NCBI GenBank assembly: GCA_035685165.1 | Contig: DASRBI010000019.1 | Coordinates: 1-64,000 of the forward strand | Direction of reading: 5' to 3' | Source: DATFDN01 sp035685165 | GTDB taxonomy: Bacteria; Pseudomonadota; Alphaproteobacteria; Acetobacterales; Acetobacteraceae | DNA length: 64,000 nt | Shown: positions 31,226 to 39,695 of the stretch, in pieces | Layout: each line of letters opens with the position of its first letter | Numbering within the stretch: the stretch's first letter is position 1 | Position numbers and translations under genes: made by a program | The notes under the pieces: model-generated | Database searches by the model: none | What the model was told of the DNA's origin: nothing | Seen by the model: the letters and a program-made list of their open reading frames with translations, nothing else

Positions 31226-34015
31226 TCACTCCGGCGGCTTCAATATCCAGAAATCCCGATCGAATCCGCTGAAGGCGAGATAGGCGTCGCGGTCCGGCAT
31301 GTAGGTAAGGAAGCCGTCCAGCTCGTGCTTCGGATCGACCGTCGGCCCGCCCGGCACCATCTTCACCGTCACATCAAGCCTGCGCGCGTTGTAATCGGGC
31401 TTGAGGAAGAACAGCTCGGGTCCGCCCGCCCAGGCGACGAACATGTCGAGCTTCGGATTATAGGTGAGCGAGGGCCACGCCACGCTCAGGAACGACGTCG
31501 CGCCGCGGATCGTCCAGCCTGGTTCCGGACGAAACAGCAGGCCGGGGCCGCCTATCTCGCCGGTCGTTCCCGGCCGTCCGTCGGTGCCATAGCGGTGCAT
31601 CGAAAGGCCGTTGAGATCGAAAGCGGTCACGCCGGGCTGATCGCCGGGCCGCGCCGGCACGAGGTGGAGCGCAAAGTGATGGCGCGTGTCGATCGCGGTC
31701 GGACCGGCCGACGGGCCGAACGGATAAACATTATCGACCAGCACCGCGGATGGCGGATGCGCCGCTACATCGACAAGATAGCCCCCACGCGGCGCCTTGT
31801 TGCGGCTGCCGCCGCCGCTGTAGCCGATTCCCGTCGCCGGATCGAGAAACCACGTCTTCCAGCCCGTCCCGCCGAACCGGTCGTCCGCACCGGCGATTTG
31901 CTTCCAGGCCCGGCCGACCGGATCGAAGCTCCACATGTCGGTGACCCACTGATTGAGCGTGGCCCCCGCGCATCCGCCGCCGCGCACGAACCCGCCGGGG
32001 CCGACGATGATCTGCCGCAGCAACGGATCGTAGGCGACCTGGCCCTGATCGCGGCGGTTGGCGGGCGCGATCGCGCCGTCATCGAGATGCAGCGCGCCGT
32101 CACAGCCACGGAACTGAAAGCGCCCATCGACGAATTCCCGGGTGCGGTTGATCGGCGTCGGCTCGGTGACGCGCTCGGGCCGCATCGTCGCCGCGTTGAA
32201 GGCATAGACCTCGTTGCCGAAGTAATCGGCGCTGCCGTTGCCGCCGATCAGGTACCAGTGCTGCGTTTCCGGCACATAGACGCCGGCCGCGCCGTCCGCC
32301 TTGTAGATGCAGCCATTGGCGATGCCGAGTTTCCATGCCTCGCTTTGCGCGCGGTCCGGACAAACCTGCTTCAGTGCGGAGTCGGCGACCCGCTGCCAGC
32401 TATAATCGCCGAGCGCCGCCGCCTGCGCGGACGCCGCCACCGCCACCGCAAGCTCGGCCTCGGCGGTGCCGCCCCGGCCAATGCAGGCGAGCCGGAAGCG
32501 CGCGGGCGCGAACAGCTGCCCGCTCGTGAAGCTGCCGGCGGGCGGCATCGCGCCCGCCCAGTCGCCATCGGCCACGCAGCCGCTCGCACCGGCCGCCGAC
32601 CAGTCGAGGTGCGCGGTGCCGCCGTTCGGCACCGGGTTCTGCGCTGCCGCAAGCGAAATCGACGGTGCGGGCGTCCTCTCCTCCCCAGCGACATAGGCGT
32701 AGGCCCCGGCATCGAGCTTGGGCATGTCCGGCCGCGGTTGCGCGGACGCCGGCGGCACGAACTCGAATACCGGCATCAGCCCGAACCCGTCGGCGTCGGG
32801 CGGCGTGACGCCGGCGCCGATGGCTGGCGAATGCGGACCGAGCGCGTAGTTGCCGTGCGCCGCATCGGCGAACCCGGGCCTCTCGGTGAACACGTTCCCG
32901 CCTGCGTTCACCATTTGCGGCGCCGTCTTCGCCGGCAGCTTGTCCGGATTGAGACCCATGATCAGGTTGTTGCCGAACACGACGCGCGCTTCCGGGCGCT
33001 GCGTCAGCAAGAGGCGCCGGTCGCCAATGCGGCGCTGGCGGTCGACGATCGTGTTGCTGAACAAGTAGAGCCGCTGCACCGGGTTTTCCGGCGCGTTCAG
33101 CTCGCCCGCATAGGCGATCATGATCGGGTTTTCGCCCGACGGCGCCTTTTCGATCAGGTTGCCGACGACGAAACTCAGCCCGCCTTGCGGAATGTCGATC
33201 TCGTAGCTCGCGGTGCCGATCTCCTCATCGGCCAGACGGTTATACAGGATAGCGTTGTTCTGCGCCCGGGTCTTCACCTCGTGGCCGATCTTCGCCTCGT
33301 GAGAATAGCTGAAGCGCAACACGAAGCTGTGCGTCCAGTTGCCGATATACATATTGTGCGACTGGCCATCGCCCGCGCCGTTGCGGAAGAACTCGCTGTG
33401 GTCGATCACCAGGTCGGTCGTGTGTCCCTTAGGCGGCGTGAACAGGATACCATCCTGGTTGTTTTGGAAGTAGCAGCGCGTAATGTAGACATAGCCGGTT
33501 CCATCATAGCGGATGCCTGCGTCGTTGCGCGACGGGCCCGACGCGCCCAGGAAGGCGATATTGTCCACGATCATGTTAGCGCCGCTCGGGTTCCAGATTC
33601 CCTTGTCGCCCTTGATCGTGCATCCGGTGGCGTCCAGCACCGGGCGCCCGCCGACGCCGATGAATGTCAGGTTGTTCGCGGTCCAGCGCACGCTCTGATC
33701 GCACTTGTAGGTCGCGGCATCTATCGCCACCACATCGCCGTCGCCCACGCGCTTCACCACATCGCTCGGCTTCTTGAACTGGCGCGACGGGCCGACATGC
33801 CACACCCGCCCGGTGCCGAAACCCGCCGGCGCGCGAACCAGGTCGAGACGCGGATCGAAGGCGGGAATGATGCGTCGCGCCTCCGCCACGCTCGCCGCGC
33901 CGTTCTCTCCGCGCGGAGGGTCGGCCGCCGGCCGGTCCGCGCACGCGGTGCAGATCGGCAGCAAAATCGCGGCGATGATCGAAAGGGCGGCCCTCGCGAG
34001 CGATAGCCTGTGCAT
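31226..34015 (-). CDS. Secreted beta-helix, Ig-like and propeller protein
   Basis: The 929-residue protein begins with a signal peptide (MHRLSLARAALSIIAAILLP, cleavage likely near TACA-D). Residues about 70-430 form a right-handed parallel beta-helix of the pectate-lyase fold type, with repeating short strands such as NNLTFIGVGG, TGYVYITRCYFQNN and DLVIDHSEFFRN. Residues about 450-540 look like an Ig-type domain (SISLAAAQNPVPNGG, CVADGDW). From about 545 to the end, recurring segments suggest a kelch or galactose-oxidase-like beta-propeller, for example HWYLIGGNGSADYFGNEVYAFN and WSFDPVGRAWKQIAG. I know of no named family with this order. Carbohydrate binding or cleavage is a guess, since no catalytic residues are assignable. 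GGAG precedes the ATG at 34015. It is divergent from the hybrid kinase at 34498. Confidence 0.82.
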   Translation of the reverse strand: MHRLSLARAALSIIAAILLPICTACADRPAADPPRGENGAASVAEARRIIPAFDPRLDLVRAPAGFGTGRVWHVGPSRQFKKPSDVVKRVGDGDVVAIDAATYKCDQSVRWTANNLTFIGVGGRPVLDATGCTIKGDKGIWNPSGANMIVDNIAFLGASGPSRNDAGIRYDGTGYVYITRCYFQNNQDGILFTPPKGHTTDLVIDHSEFFRNGAGDGQSHNMYIGNWTHSFVLRFSYSHEAKIGHEVKTRAQNNAILYNRLADEEIGTASYEIDIPQGGLSFVVGNLIEKAPSGENPIMIAYAGELNAPENPVQRLYLFSNTIVDRQRRIGDRRLLLTQRPEARVVFGNNLIMGLNPDKLPAKTAPQMVNAGGNVFTERPGFADAAHGNYALGPHSPAIGAGVTPPDADGFGLMPVFEFVPPASAQPRPDMPKLDAGAYAYVAGEERTPAPSISLAAAQNPVPNGGTAHLDWSAAGASGCVADGDWAGAMPPAGSFTSGQLFAPARFRLACIGRGGTAEAELAVAVAASAQAAALGDYSWQRVADSALKQVCPDRAQSEAWKLGIANGCIYKADGAAGVYVPETQHWYLIGGNGSADYFGNEVYAFNAATMRPERVTEPTPINRTREFVDGRFQFRGCDGALHLDDGAIAPANRRDQGQVAYDPLLRQIIVGPGGFVRGGGCAGATLNQWVTDMWSFDPVGRAWKQIAGADDRFGGTGWKTWFLDPATGIGYSGGGSRNKAPRGGYLVDVAAHPPSAVLVDNVYPFGPSAGPTAIDTRHHFALHLVPARPGDQPGVTAFDLNGLSMHRYGTDGRPGTTGEIGGPGLLFRPEPGWTIRGATSFLSVAWPSLTYNPKLDMFVAWAGGPELFFLKPDYNARRLDVTVKMVPGGPTVDPKHELDGFLTYMPDRDAYLAFSGFDRDFWILKPPE

Positions 34016-34497
34016 GACGGTCTCCGGGCGGCGTGATCGTGACGTCTAAGATTCGCTCCGGGAATGCGCGCGTTAAAAATGCGGCAGATGGACGAAGCTC
34101 CAGCTATCCGGTAAGCTGGTTGGCGGGCAACACCCCATCGGAGCCGCCCGCGACATCTCGCGCAGCGTCGCCGGGGGGCGATGCCGCTGCCCCACAGCGT
34201 CAGCGTGACCGGCGCGGCGCCAGCGTGCACCGTGAGGCCGACCCAGAAGGGCGGCCAGGCAGGGCATCGATCCGCGCATCGTCGCCTCTTCTTGCCGGGG
34301 CGCTTTGCATTACGCGCGGCGGCGCGCATCGTGCCGGCGCACGGGCGCGCTTCACGGGCTCGTGTGGCGGTTCGCGTGACCCCGGCTCCGGCCCCGCTCT
34401 GGGTCTCACGCCGATGCGATCCACCGCCTGCCACATTCAGGGGCCGGGACGGTCGGAGGAGATGCGCGCGGCGCACCCAAACGGCAGGGAGGGAATC
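34016..34497. other. Divergent intergenic region, 482 bp
   Basis: This separates the secreted beta-helix protein (minus) from the membrane hybrid kinase (plus) and should contain both promoters. The stretch 34060-34130 is relatively AT-rich (gttaaaaatg) and holds a six-base-pair inverted repeat with an eight-base loop, CCAGCT-ATCCGGTA-AGCTGG, at about 34101-34120. Open frames on both strands here look non-coding. No promoter could be called with confidence. Confidence 0.45.
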
Positions 34498-37212
34498 GTG
34501 GGCGGCGCGCGCGCCGCATCCGGGGCCGCGCGTTCGTGGTCGATCCGCGCCTGGCTGATCCTTCTCGTCCTCGCCACCATCGCGCCACTGGCGGCCTACG
34601 GCCTGCTCAGCGTCGTGCGCTCCTACGCAGCCCAGCGCGAGCAGCTCGTCGCCAGCACCGCCTCGCTCGCGCGCGAGCTGGGCAGCGTGGTTGAACGGGC
34701 GCTCGACCAGCAAATGGTCGGCGTGGAGGCGCTGGCAGGTGATCCGGCGCTGGCGGACGGCGATCTTGGCCGTTTCGCGCCGACCGCCGCGCATTACCTG
34801 AGCGAGATCGCCCCCGGCGCGAGGCTCTTGGTCTCCGATGCCCAAGGCGCCGTCGTGTTCGACGAAGCCTCGCAGGAGGAGACTTTCGCCAAGCCGGCCG
34901 TGCGCGCCGATCCCACGCTGAGCGCCCGGCTCTTCGCGACCGGCCGGCCATCGATCGCACTTGTGCGCGGGCCTCGATCCGGCAAATGGTTCATTGCCCT
35001 TGATGCGCCGGTGATGCGCGATGGCCGGGTGGTGCGCGACCTCACGCTCCACTATCCGGTCGCACAGCTCCAGGCGATCATCGCGCGCCAGAACATCCCC
35101 CGCGAGTGGACGGCGATCGTCACCGACCCCGATGGCCGTCTCGTCGCGCGGCTGCCGCCGGCGCCCGAGCAGATAGGTGCCGTCCACACGCCAGATGTGC
35201 TCGCATTCCTCGCCTCGCGCGCCGAAGTGCAGACGATCGAGGCGCGGATGCGCGACGGCGAACCGGTGATCGGCGGGCTCACGCGCACGCCGCAATTCGG
35301 CTGGGTCAGTGGCGTCGCGATCCCCCGCACCTTGGTGCTCGCGCCGCTCAGGGCCTCGCTGATCAAGCTGGTCGCGGTCGGCATGGTCGCCCTCACCGTG
35401 TCGGTGTTGCTCGCGCTGGCAGTGGCACACCGGCTCGCGCGCCCCATCCGCGCGCTGGCCGACATGGCGGCGCGATTCGACAGCTCCGATGATATCCCGC
35501 CTGCGCCGCCGCCTGCCTTGCGGGAGGCCGACGAGGTGGCGCGCGTGCTGGAGCTGTCGATGCGCCGCCGTCGGGCTGCCGAGGAGGCGGCCAACGAGGC
35601 CGAGTTGCGTGCCTCGCAGGTGATCGAGGATGCACCCTGCGGCGTCGTGTTGTTCGGCCCGGACGGCTCCTGGCGCTTCGTCAATCAGGCCACCTGCGAT
35701 CTGCTGGGCCGCCCGGCCGAGGAGCTGCTCGGCCTGACCGTCCGCAGCCCGGACCTCGATGTGCGCGACAAGAACGGCCGGTTCATTCCCGTCGAGGAAC
35801 GCGCCTCGGCACGCGCGCTCCGCGGCGAGACCGTGCGTGGGCTGGAAGTCAGCATGAAGCGCGGCGACGGCGGGCGCGCCTATATGCTGTTCAACTCCGC
35901 CCCGCTGCGCGACCGCGCCGGCCGCATCACGGGCGCGCTGACCGCGATGCTCGACATCTCCGACCGGAAGGCGGCGGAAGACCGGCTCGCGCGCTTCGCG
36001 CAAGAATTGGAAACGCGCGTCGAGGCGGAGGTCGCGGCCCGCGAGGCGGCGCAGCTTGCGGCTTCGCAGGCACAGAAGATGCAGGCGCTCGGCCAGCTCG
36101 CCGGCGGTGTCGCGCACGACTTCAACAACGTGCTACAGGCGATCTCGGGCGCCGTTTCGTTGATCGAGGCTCGCGCCGCCAATCCCGATGCGGTGCGCCG
36201 CTTCGCGCGCACCGCCGCCGCCGCCGCCGAGCGTGGCGCCGCGGTGGCCGGACGCCTGCTCTCCTTCGCGCGGCGCAGCGACCTCGTTGTGGCGCCGCTC
36301 GAAAGCAGCGCGCTGCTCAGCGACACCCGCGAGATTCTCGCCCATACGCTGGGCGGCGACGTGACGGTGAACTTGCAGTTGGAGTCCGAAACCGGCTGGC
36401 TGCTCGCCGACCGCGCGCAACTGGAAACCGCCCTGGTCAATCTCGGCACCAATGCCCGCGACGCCATGGCGGCGGGCGGCACGCTGACCCTGCGGGCGCG
36501 GCGCGAACAGGTGGGCGATTTGATGCCGCATCCGGCAGGACTGAGCCCGGGCGCCTATGTCCGCATCGACGTGGAGGACACCGGCGTGGGCATGGACGCG
36601 GCGACCCTCGCGCGCGCGACCGAACCTTTTTTCACCACCAAGCCGATGGACAAGGGCACGGGGCTCGGGCTCGCGATGGTGCGCGGCTTCGCCGAGCAGC
36701 TCAACGGTGGACTCGTCATCGCCAGCCGCCTGGGTGTCGGCACGATCGTCTCGCTCTGGCTCCCCGCCACCAACCCGCCCGACGCGACGGCGCAGCTCGC
36801 CACTCCGACACCCGCGGAGATCGCGCCAGGGCTTCGCGTTTTGCTCGTGGACGACGAGCCGGAGGTGCGGACGGTGCTCGCCGAGGAACTCGCCGAACGC
36901 GGCTGGGTGATCGAGCAGGTGGCCTGCGCCGAGAAGGCGATCGAGCTTCTGCGCGAGGCCAGTTTCGACGTGCTGGTGGCGGACCAGTCGATGCCGGGCG
37001 ACAGCGGCGTCACACTGATCGGCCATGCGCGCCGCCTGCGCCCTGGTCTTCCCGCGATCCTGCTGACCGGCCTCGCGCCCGAGGTGGGCGACGAACTCAC
37101 CGAAAGCGGCGAGGATGCCGCCATCACCGAGGTCGCCACCAAGCCGATCCGCGCCCGGGAGCTGGCGCGGCGGATCGAGCGCCTGCTCGCCCGCGCGCGG
37201 GTGCGCGCATGA
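34498..37212 (+). CDS. Membrane hybrid histidine kinase (CACHE-like, HAMP, PAS)
   Basis: The 904-residue sensor starts at a GTG with AGGGAGG six bases upstream; an ATG at 34462 is the alternative but has its Shine-Dalgarno sequence touching the codon. One helix at about 18-38 and another at about 287-312 enclose a periplasmic CACHE-like sensor (about 40-280). After HAMP (about 313-370) come a PAS domain (about 380-490), a HisKA with His540 (AGGVAHDFNN), HATPase_c (about 640-760; G-box KGTGLGLAMV) and a C-terminal receiver with Asp829. It would sense a small external molecule and phosphorylate its own receiver, then an unknown partner. It overlaps the next small gene by four bases (ATGA). The kinase-type H-box is the same as that of the kinase at 580-2253. 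Confidence 0.92.
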   Translation: MGGARAASGAARSWSIRAWLILLVLATIAPLAAYGLLSVVRSYAAQREQLVASTASLARELGSVVERALDQQMVGVEALAGDPALADGDLGRFAPTAAHYLSEIAPGARLLVSDAQGAVVFDEASQEETFAKPAVRADPTLSARLFATGRPSIALVRGPRSGKWFIALDAPVMRDGRVVRDLTLHYPVAQLQAIIARQNIPREWTAIVTDPDGRLVARLPPAPEQIGAVHTPDVLAFLASRAEVQTIEARMRDGEPVIGGLTRTPQFGWVSGVAIPRTLVLAPLRASLIKLVAVGMVALTVSVLLALAVAHRLARPIRALADMAARFDSSDDIPPAPPPALREADEVARVLELSMRRRRAAEEAANEAELRASQVIEDAPCGVVLFGPDGSWRFVNQATCDLLGRPAEELLGLTVRSPDLDVRDKNGRFIPVEERASARALRGETVRGLEVSMKRGDGGRAYMLFNSAPLRDRAGRITGALTAMLDISDRKAAEDRLARFAQELETRVEAEVAAREAAQLAASQAQKMQALGQLAGGVAHDFNNVLQAISGAVSLIEARAANPDAVRRFARTAAAAAERGAAVAGRLLSFARRSDLVVAPLESSALLSDTREILAHTLGGDVTVNLQLESETGWLLADRAQLETALVNLGTNARDAMAAGGTLTLRARREQVGDLMPHPAGLSPGAYVRIDVEDTGVGMDAATLARATEPFFTTKPMDKGTGLGLAMVRGFAEQLNGGLVIASRLGVGTIVSLWLPATNPPDATAQLATPTPAEIAPGLRVLLVDDEPEVRTVLAEELAERGWVIEQVACAEKAIELLREASFDVLVADQSMPGDSGVTLIGHARRLRPGLPAILLTGLAPEVGDELTESGEDAAITEVATKPIRARELARRIERLLARARVRA

Positions 37213-37400
37213 CGGAAGGCGAGGAGGGGCGGGGACCGCCGCGGCCCGCCGGCCGCGTCGCGGCCCGCCAGGCGCGCGAGGCGGAACAGCTGCGCGAGAA
37301 CCTGCGCCGGCGCAAGGCGCAGGCGCGCGCCCGCGCCAGGACCGAGCAGGGCTTGACCGAGGGCGATGAACCCAAGCAGGACGTTCCGAAATGCCCGTGA
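37209..37400 (+). CDS. Small basic hypothetical protein
   Basis: The 63-residue protein overlaps the kinase stop by ATGA and the dcd start by ten bases, so it sits snugly in an operon. Its middle, ARQAREAEQLRENLRRRKAQARAR, is a highly charged helix typical of a small conserved alphaproteobacterial protein of unknown function. The C-terminus is disordered and acidic. The exact role is unknown; basic helix and small size would allow nucleic-acid or ribosome contact, which is speculation. The case for it being real is the double overlap and the family-like helix. Confidence 0.7.
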   Translation: MTEGEEGRGPPRPAGRVAARQAREAEQLRENLRRRKAQARARARTEQGLTEGDEPKQDVPKCP

Positions 37401-37945
37401 TGTCCGATCGCTGGATCCGCCGCATGGCCGCCGAGCACGGCATGATCGAGCCGTTCGTCGAGGCGCAGAAGCGCGACGGCGTCATCAGCTACGGTTTGTC
37501 GAGCTACGGCTACGATGCCCGCATCGCGGGCGAGTTCAAGATTTTCACCAATATCGATAGCGCGGTGATCGATCCCAAGGATTTCGCGCCGGCGAGCTTT
37601 GTCGATCGCACGGCGGACGTGTGCATCATCCCGCCCAACAGCTTCGCGCTGGGACACACGGTCGAGTATTTTCGCATCCCCCGCGACGTGCTGGTGATCT
37701 GCCTCGGCAAATCGACTTATGCTCGCTGCGGCATCATCGTGAACGTGACGCCGCTTGAGCCCGAATGGGAAGGCCAGGTCACGATCGAAATCAGCAACAC
37801 CACGCCTTTGCCCGCGAAGATTCACGCCAACGAGGGGATCTGCCAGTTCCTCTTCCTGCAAGGCAACGAGCCCTGCGAGACGAGCTACGCCGACAAGGCC
37901 GGAAAATACATGCGCCAGCGCGGGGTGGCGCTGCCGAAACTTTAG
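37391..37945 (+). CDS. dcd: dCTP deaminase
   Basis: The 184-residue enzyme deaminates dCTP to dUTP, feeding dTMP synthesis. Family motifs are all present: SSYGYDARI, GKSTYARCG (phosphate binding), EPEWEGQVTIEISN (catalytic Glu) and the C-terminal SYADKAGKY. It forms a cytoplasmic trimer. AGGACG precedes the ATG at 37391; a second ATG follows at 37400. The start overlaps the stop of the small upstream gene, and its stop lies one base from the convergent hflX stop (37947), so the two transcripts meet here. Only the hydrolysing dCTP deaminase type is suggested; no fused dUTPase is seen. Confidence 0.97.
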   Translation: MPVMSDRWIRRMAAEHGMIEPFVEAQKRDGVISYGLSSYGYDARIAGEFKIFTNIDSAVIDPKDFAPASFVDRTADVCIIPPNSFALGHTVEYFRIPRDVLVICLGKSTYARCGIIVNVTPLEPEWEGQVTIEISNTTPLPAKIHANEGICQFLFLQGNEPCETSYADKAGKYMRQRGVALPKL

Positions 37946-37946
37946 A

Positions 37947-39254
37947 CTAGGCGGTCGTCGCGGCCCCCGCCCCCATGCGGTCGAACCGCGCCCGGTCGGC
38001 GGGAATCAAGCGCACCGTCAGCCGCACGCAGCCCTGGTCGTCGGCGCGATCGAGCACCTCGCCGTGCTTATAGAGCCACGCGATGCGCGCGCCGTCCTGC
38101 GGCGGCAGCACGTATTCGGCGATCTCCATTCCTTCCGAAATGCGCGCGTCGATCGCCGCCGCCAGATCGCGCAGCCCGGCGCCGGTCAGCGCGGAAACCG
38201 CGACCGCGCCCGCCCGCTTCTCCACCTTCTCGGGTCCGCCCAGCAAATCCGCCTTGTTCAGCACCTCGATCGTGCGCGCGGGCCAGCCGGCATCGAGCGT
38301 GCCGTCGGCCACCATCTGGTTCAGCACCGCGATCACGTCGGCCCGCTGCGCCGCGCTCTCGGGATGCGCCGCGTCGCGCACGTGCAGCAGCACGTCCGCC
38401 TCGGCGACTTCCTCCAGCGTGGCGCGGAACGCCTCCACAAGCTCGTGCGGCAGGTCGCTGATGAAGCCGACGGTGTCGGACAGGATCACCCGCCGCCCCG
38501 ACGGCAGCCGCAATCCGCGCATGGTGGGATCGAGCGTGGCAAAGAGCTGATCCCGCGCCGTCACTTCCGCCCCCGTCAGCGCGTTGAACAGCGTCGATTT
38601 GCCGGCGTTCGTGTAGCCGACCAGCGCCACCACCGGGAACGGCACCCGCCGCCGCGCCGTGCGGTGCAGGCCGCGCGTGCGCCGCACGCGCTCGAGCTCG
38701 CGCTTGAGCCTGACGATCCGATCGCCGATCAGCCGCCGGTCGGCCTCGATCTGCGTCTCGCCCGGCCCGCCCAGGAAGCCGAAGCCGCCGCGCTGGCGCT
38801 CAAGGTGCGTCCAGGAACGCACCAGCCGCGAACGCTGATATTCCAGATGCGCGAGCTCCACCTGCAACGCGCCTTCCTTGGTCGCCGCGCGCTCGCCGAA
38901 AATGTCGAGAATGAGCCCGGTGCGGTCGATCACCTTGCAGCCCCATGCGCGCTCCAGGTTGCGCTGCTGCACCGGCGAGAGCGCCGCATCGACGATCGCG
39001 ACCGTCACCTGTTCCGCCGCAAGCGCCTGCTTCTGCGCCGAGACCTGACCTTCGCCGAGCAAGGTCGAGGGCCGCTTCAGCCGCAGCGGCAGGATCGCGG
39101 AGTGCACCACCACGAGCCCGATCGAGGCCGCGAGCCCGACCGCCTCGGCAAGCCGCGCCTCGGCGGCGCGGCCCGGCTCGTCCTGCGTGTGCTCCCACGG
39201 CAGGATCACCGCGGCCCGTGTCGGACCAGCAAGCCCGTTCGCGCTGGCGCTCAT
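37947..39254 (-). CDS. hflX: Ribosome-splitting GTPase HflX
   Basis: The 435-residue protein matches HflX. The N-terminal HflX domain contains LKRPSTLLGEGQ and NLERAWGCKVIDRTGLILDIF, a coiled coil includes GFLGGPGETQIEADRR, and the G domain has GYTNAGKSTLFN (G1), SDTVGFI (G3) and LNKADLL (G4). HflX binds the 50S subunit and rescues stalled or heat-damaged ribosomes. It lies 22 bp downstream of hfq on the same strand, the classical hfq-hflX order, and would be co-transcribed with it. Length and motifs are complete. The C-terminal tail ends near RFDRMGAGAA. Confidence 0.98.
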   Translation of the reverse strand: MSASANGLAGPTRAAVILPWEHTQDEPGRAAEARLAEAVGLAASIGLVVVHSAILPLRLKRPSTLLGEGQVSAQKQALAAEQVTVAIVDAALSPVQQRNLERAWGCKVIDRTGLILDIFGERAATKEGALQVELAHLEYQRSRLVRSWTHLERQRGGFGFLGGPGETQIEADRRLIGDRIVRLKRELERVRRTRGLHRTARRRVPFPVVALVGYTNAGKSTLFNALTGAEVTARDQLFATLDPTMRGLRLPSGRRVILSDTVGFISDLPHELVEAFRATLEEVAEADVLLHVRDAAHPESAAQRADVIAVLNQMVADGTLDAGWPARTIEVLNKADLLGGPEKVEKRAGAVAVSALTGAGLRDLAAAIDARISEGMEIAEYVLPPQDGARIAWLYKHGEVLDRADDQGCVRLTVRLIPADRARFDRMGAGAATTA

Positions 39255-39276
39255 CGGGGGCTCGGCCCCGGGGCGG

Positions 39277-39570
39277 TCACTCGCTGCCGGCGGTCGCCGG
39301 CTCGCGCGCCGGTGTTGCGGCCGCCGCGCCCTCGGCGCGCGCCGCGTCGAAGAGCTGGATCGGTGCGCCCGGCATCACGGTGCTGATGGCGTGCTTGTAG
39401 ACAAGCTGGGTATGTCCATCCCGGCGCAACAGGACGGAGAAATTGTCGAACCAGGTGATGATCCCCTGCAGTTTCACGCCGTTGACTAGGAACACGGTCA
39501 CGGGCGTCTTGCTCTTTCGCACGTGGTTCAGGAAAACATCCTGAACATTCTGCGCTTTTTCGTTGGCCAC
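39277..39570 (-). CDS. hfq: RNA chaperone Hfq
   Basis: The 97-residue protein is Hfq, a hexameric ring that pairs small RNAs with mRNAs. The Sm1 motif VNGVKLQGIITWFDNFSVLL and Sm2 motif YKHAISTVMP are complete, and a short alanine-rich C-terminal tail (about 75-97) follows. The start codon is GTG at 39570, with AGAAGGA eight bases upstream; the next possible start would remove N-terminal residues of the core. The gene leads directly into hflX. The 125 bp between it and the aminotransferase upstream should contain the promoter. Confidence 0.98.
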   Translation of the reverse strand: MANEKAQNVQDVFLNHVRKSKTPVTVFLVNGVKLQGIITWFDNFSVLLRRDGHTQLVYKHAISTVMPGAPIQLFDAARAEGAAAATPAREPATAGSE

Positions 39571-39695
39571 GGCGTTGATCCTTCTGTTTGGGACTGTTGT
39601 GGCATGCCCAGCCGCCGCCTTTCCGGGCGACGGCGGATCCTACCAGCCGGCCCCCCTCAGGCAAGCTCACGAAACCGTGCCTGCTCCGGGCGCGC

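Noticed and set aside
30995..34006. A 1003-residue open frame on the plus strand opposite the beta-helix gene
   Set aside because: It is arginine-rich, has no domain pattern or ribosome-binding site, and mirrors a well-structured minus-strand protein. Long antisense frames are usual in DNA this GC-rich.
34073..34279. Small minus-strand frame in the divergent gap upstream of the kinase
   Set aside because: No ribosome-binding site and low-complexity composition; the frame ends and starts without relation to neighbours.
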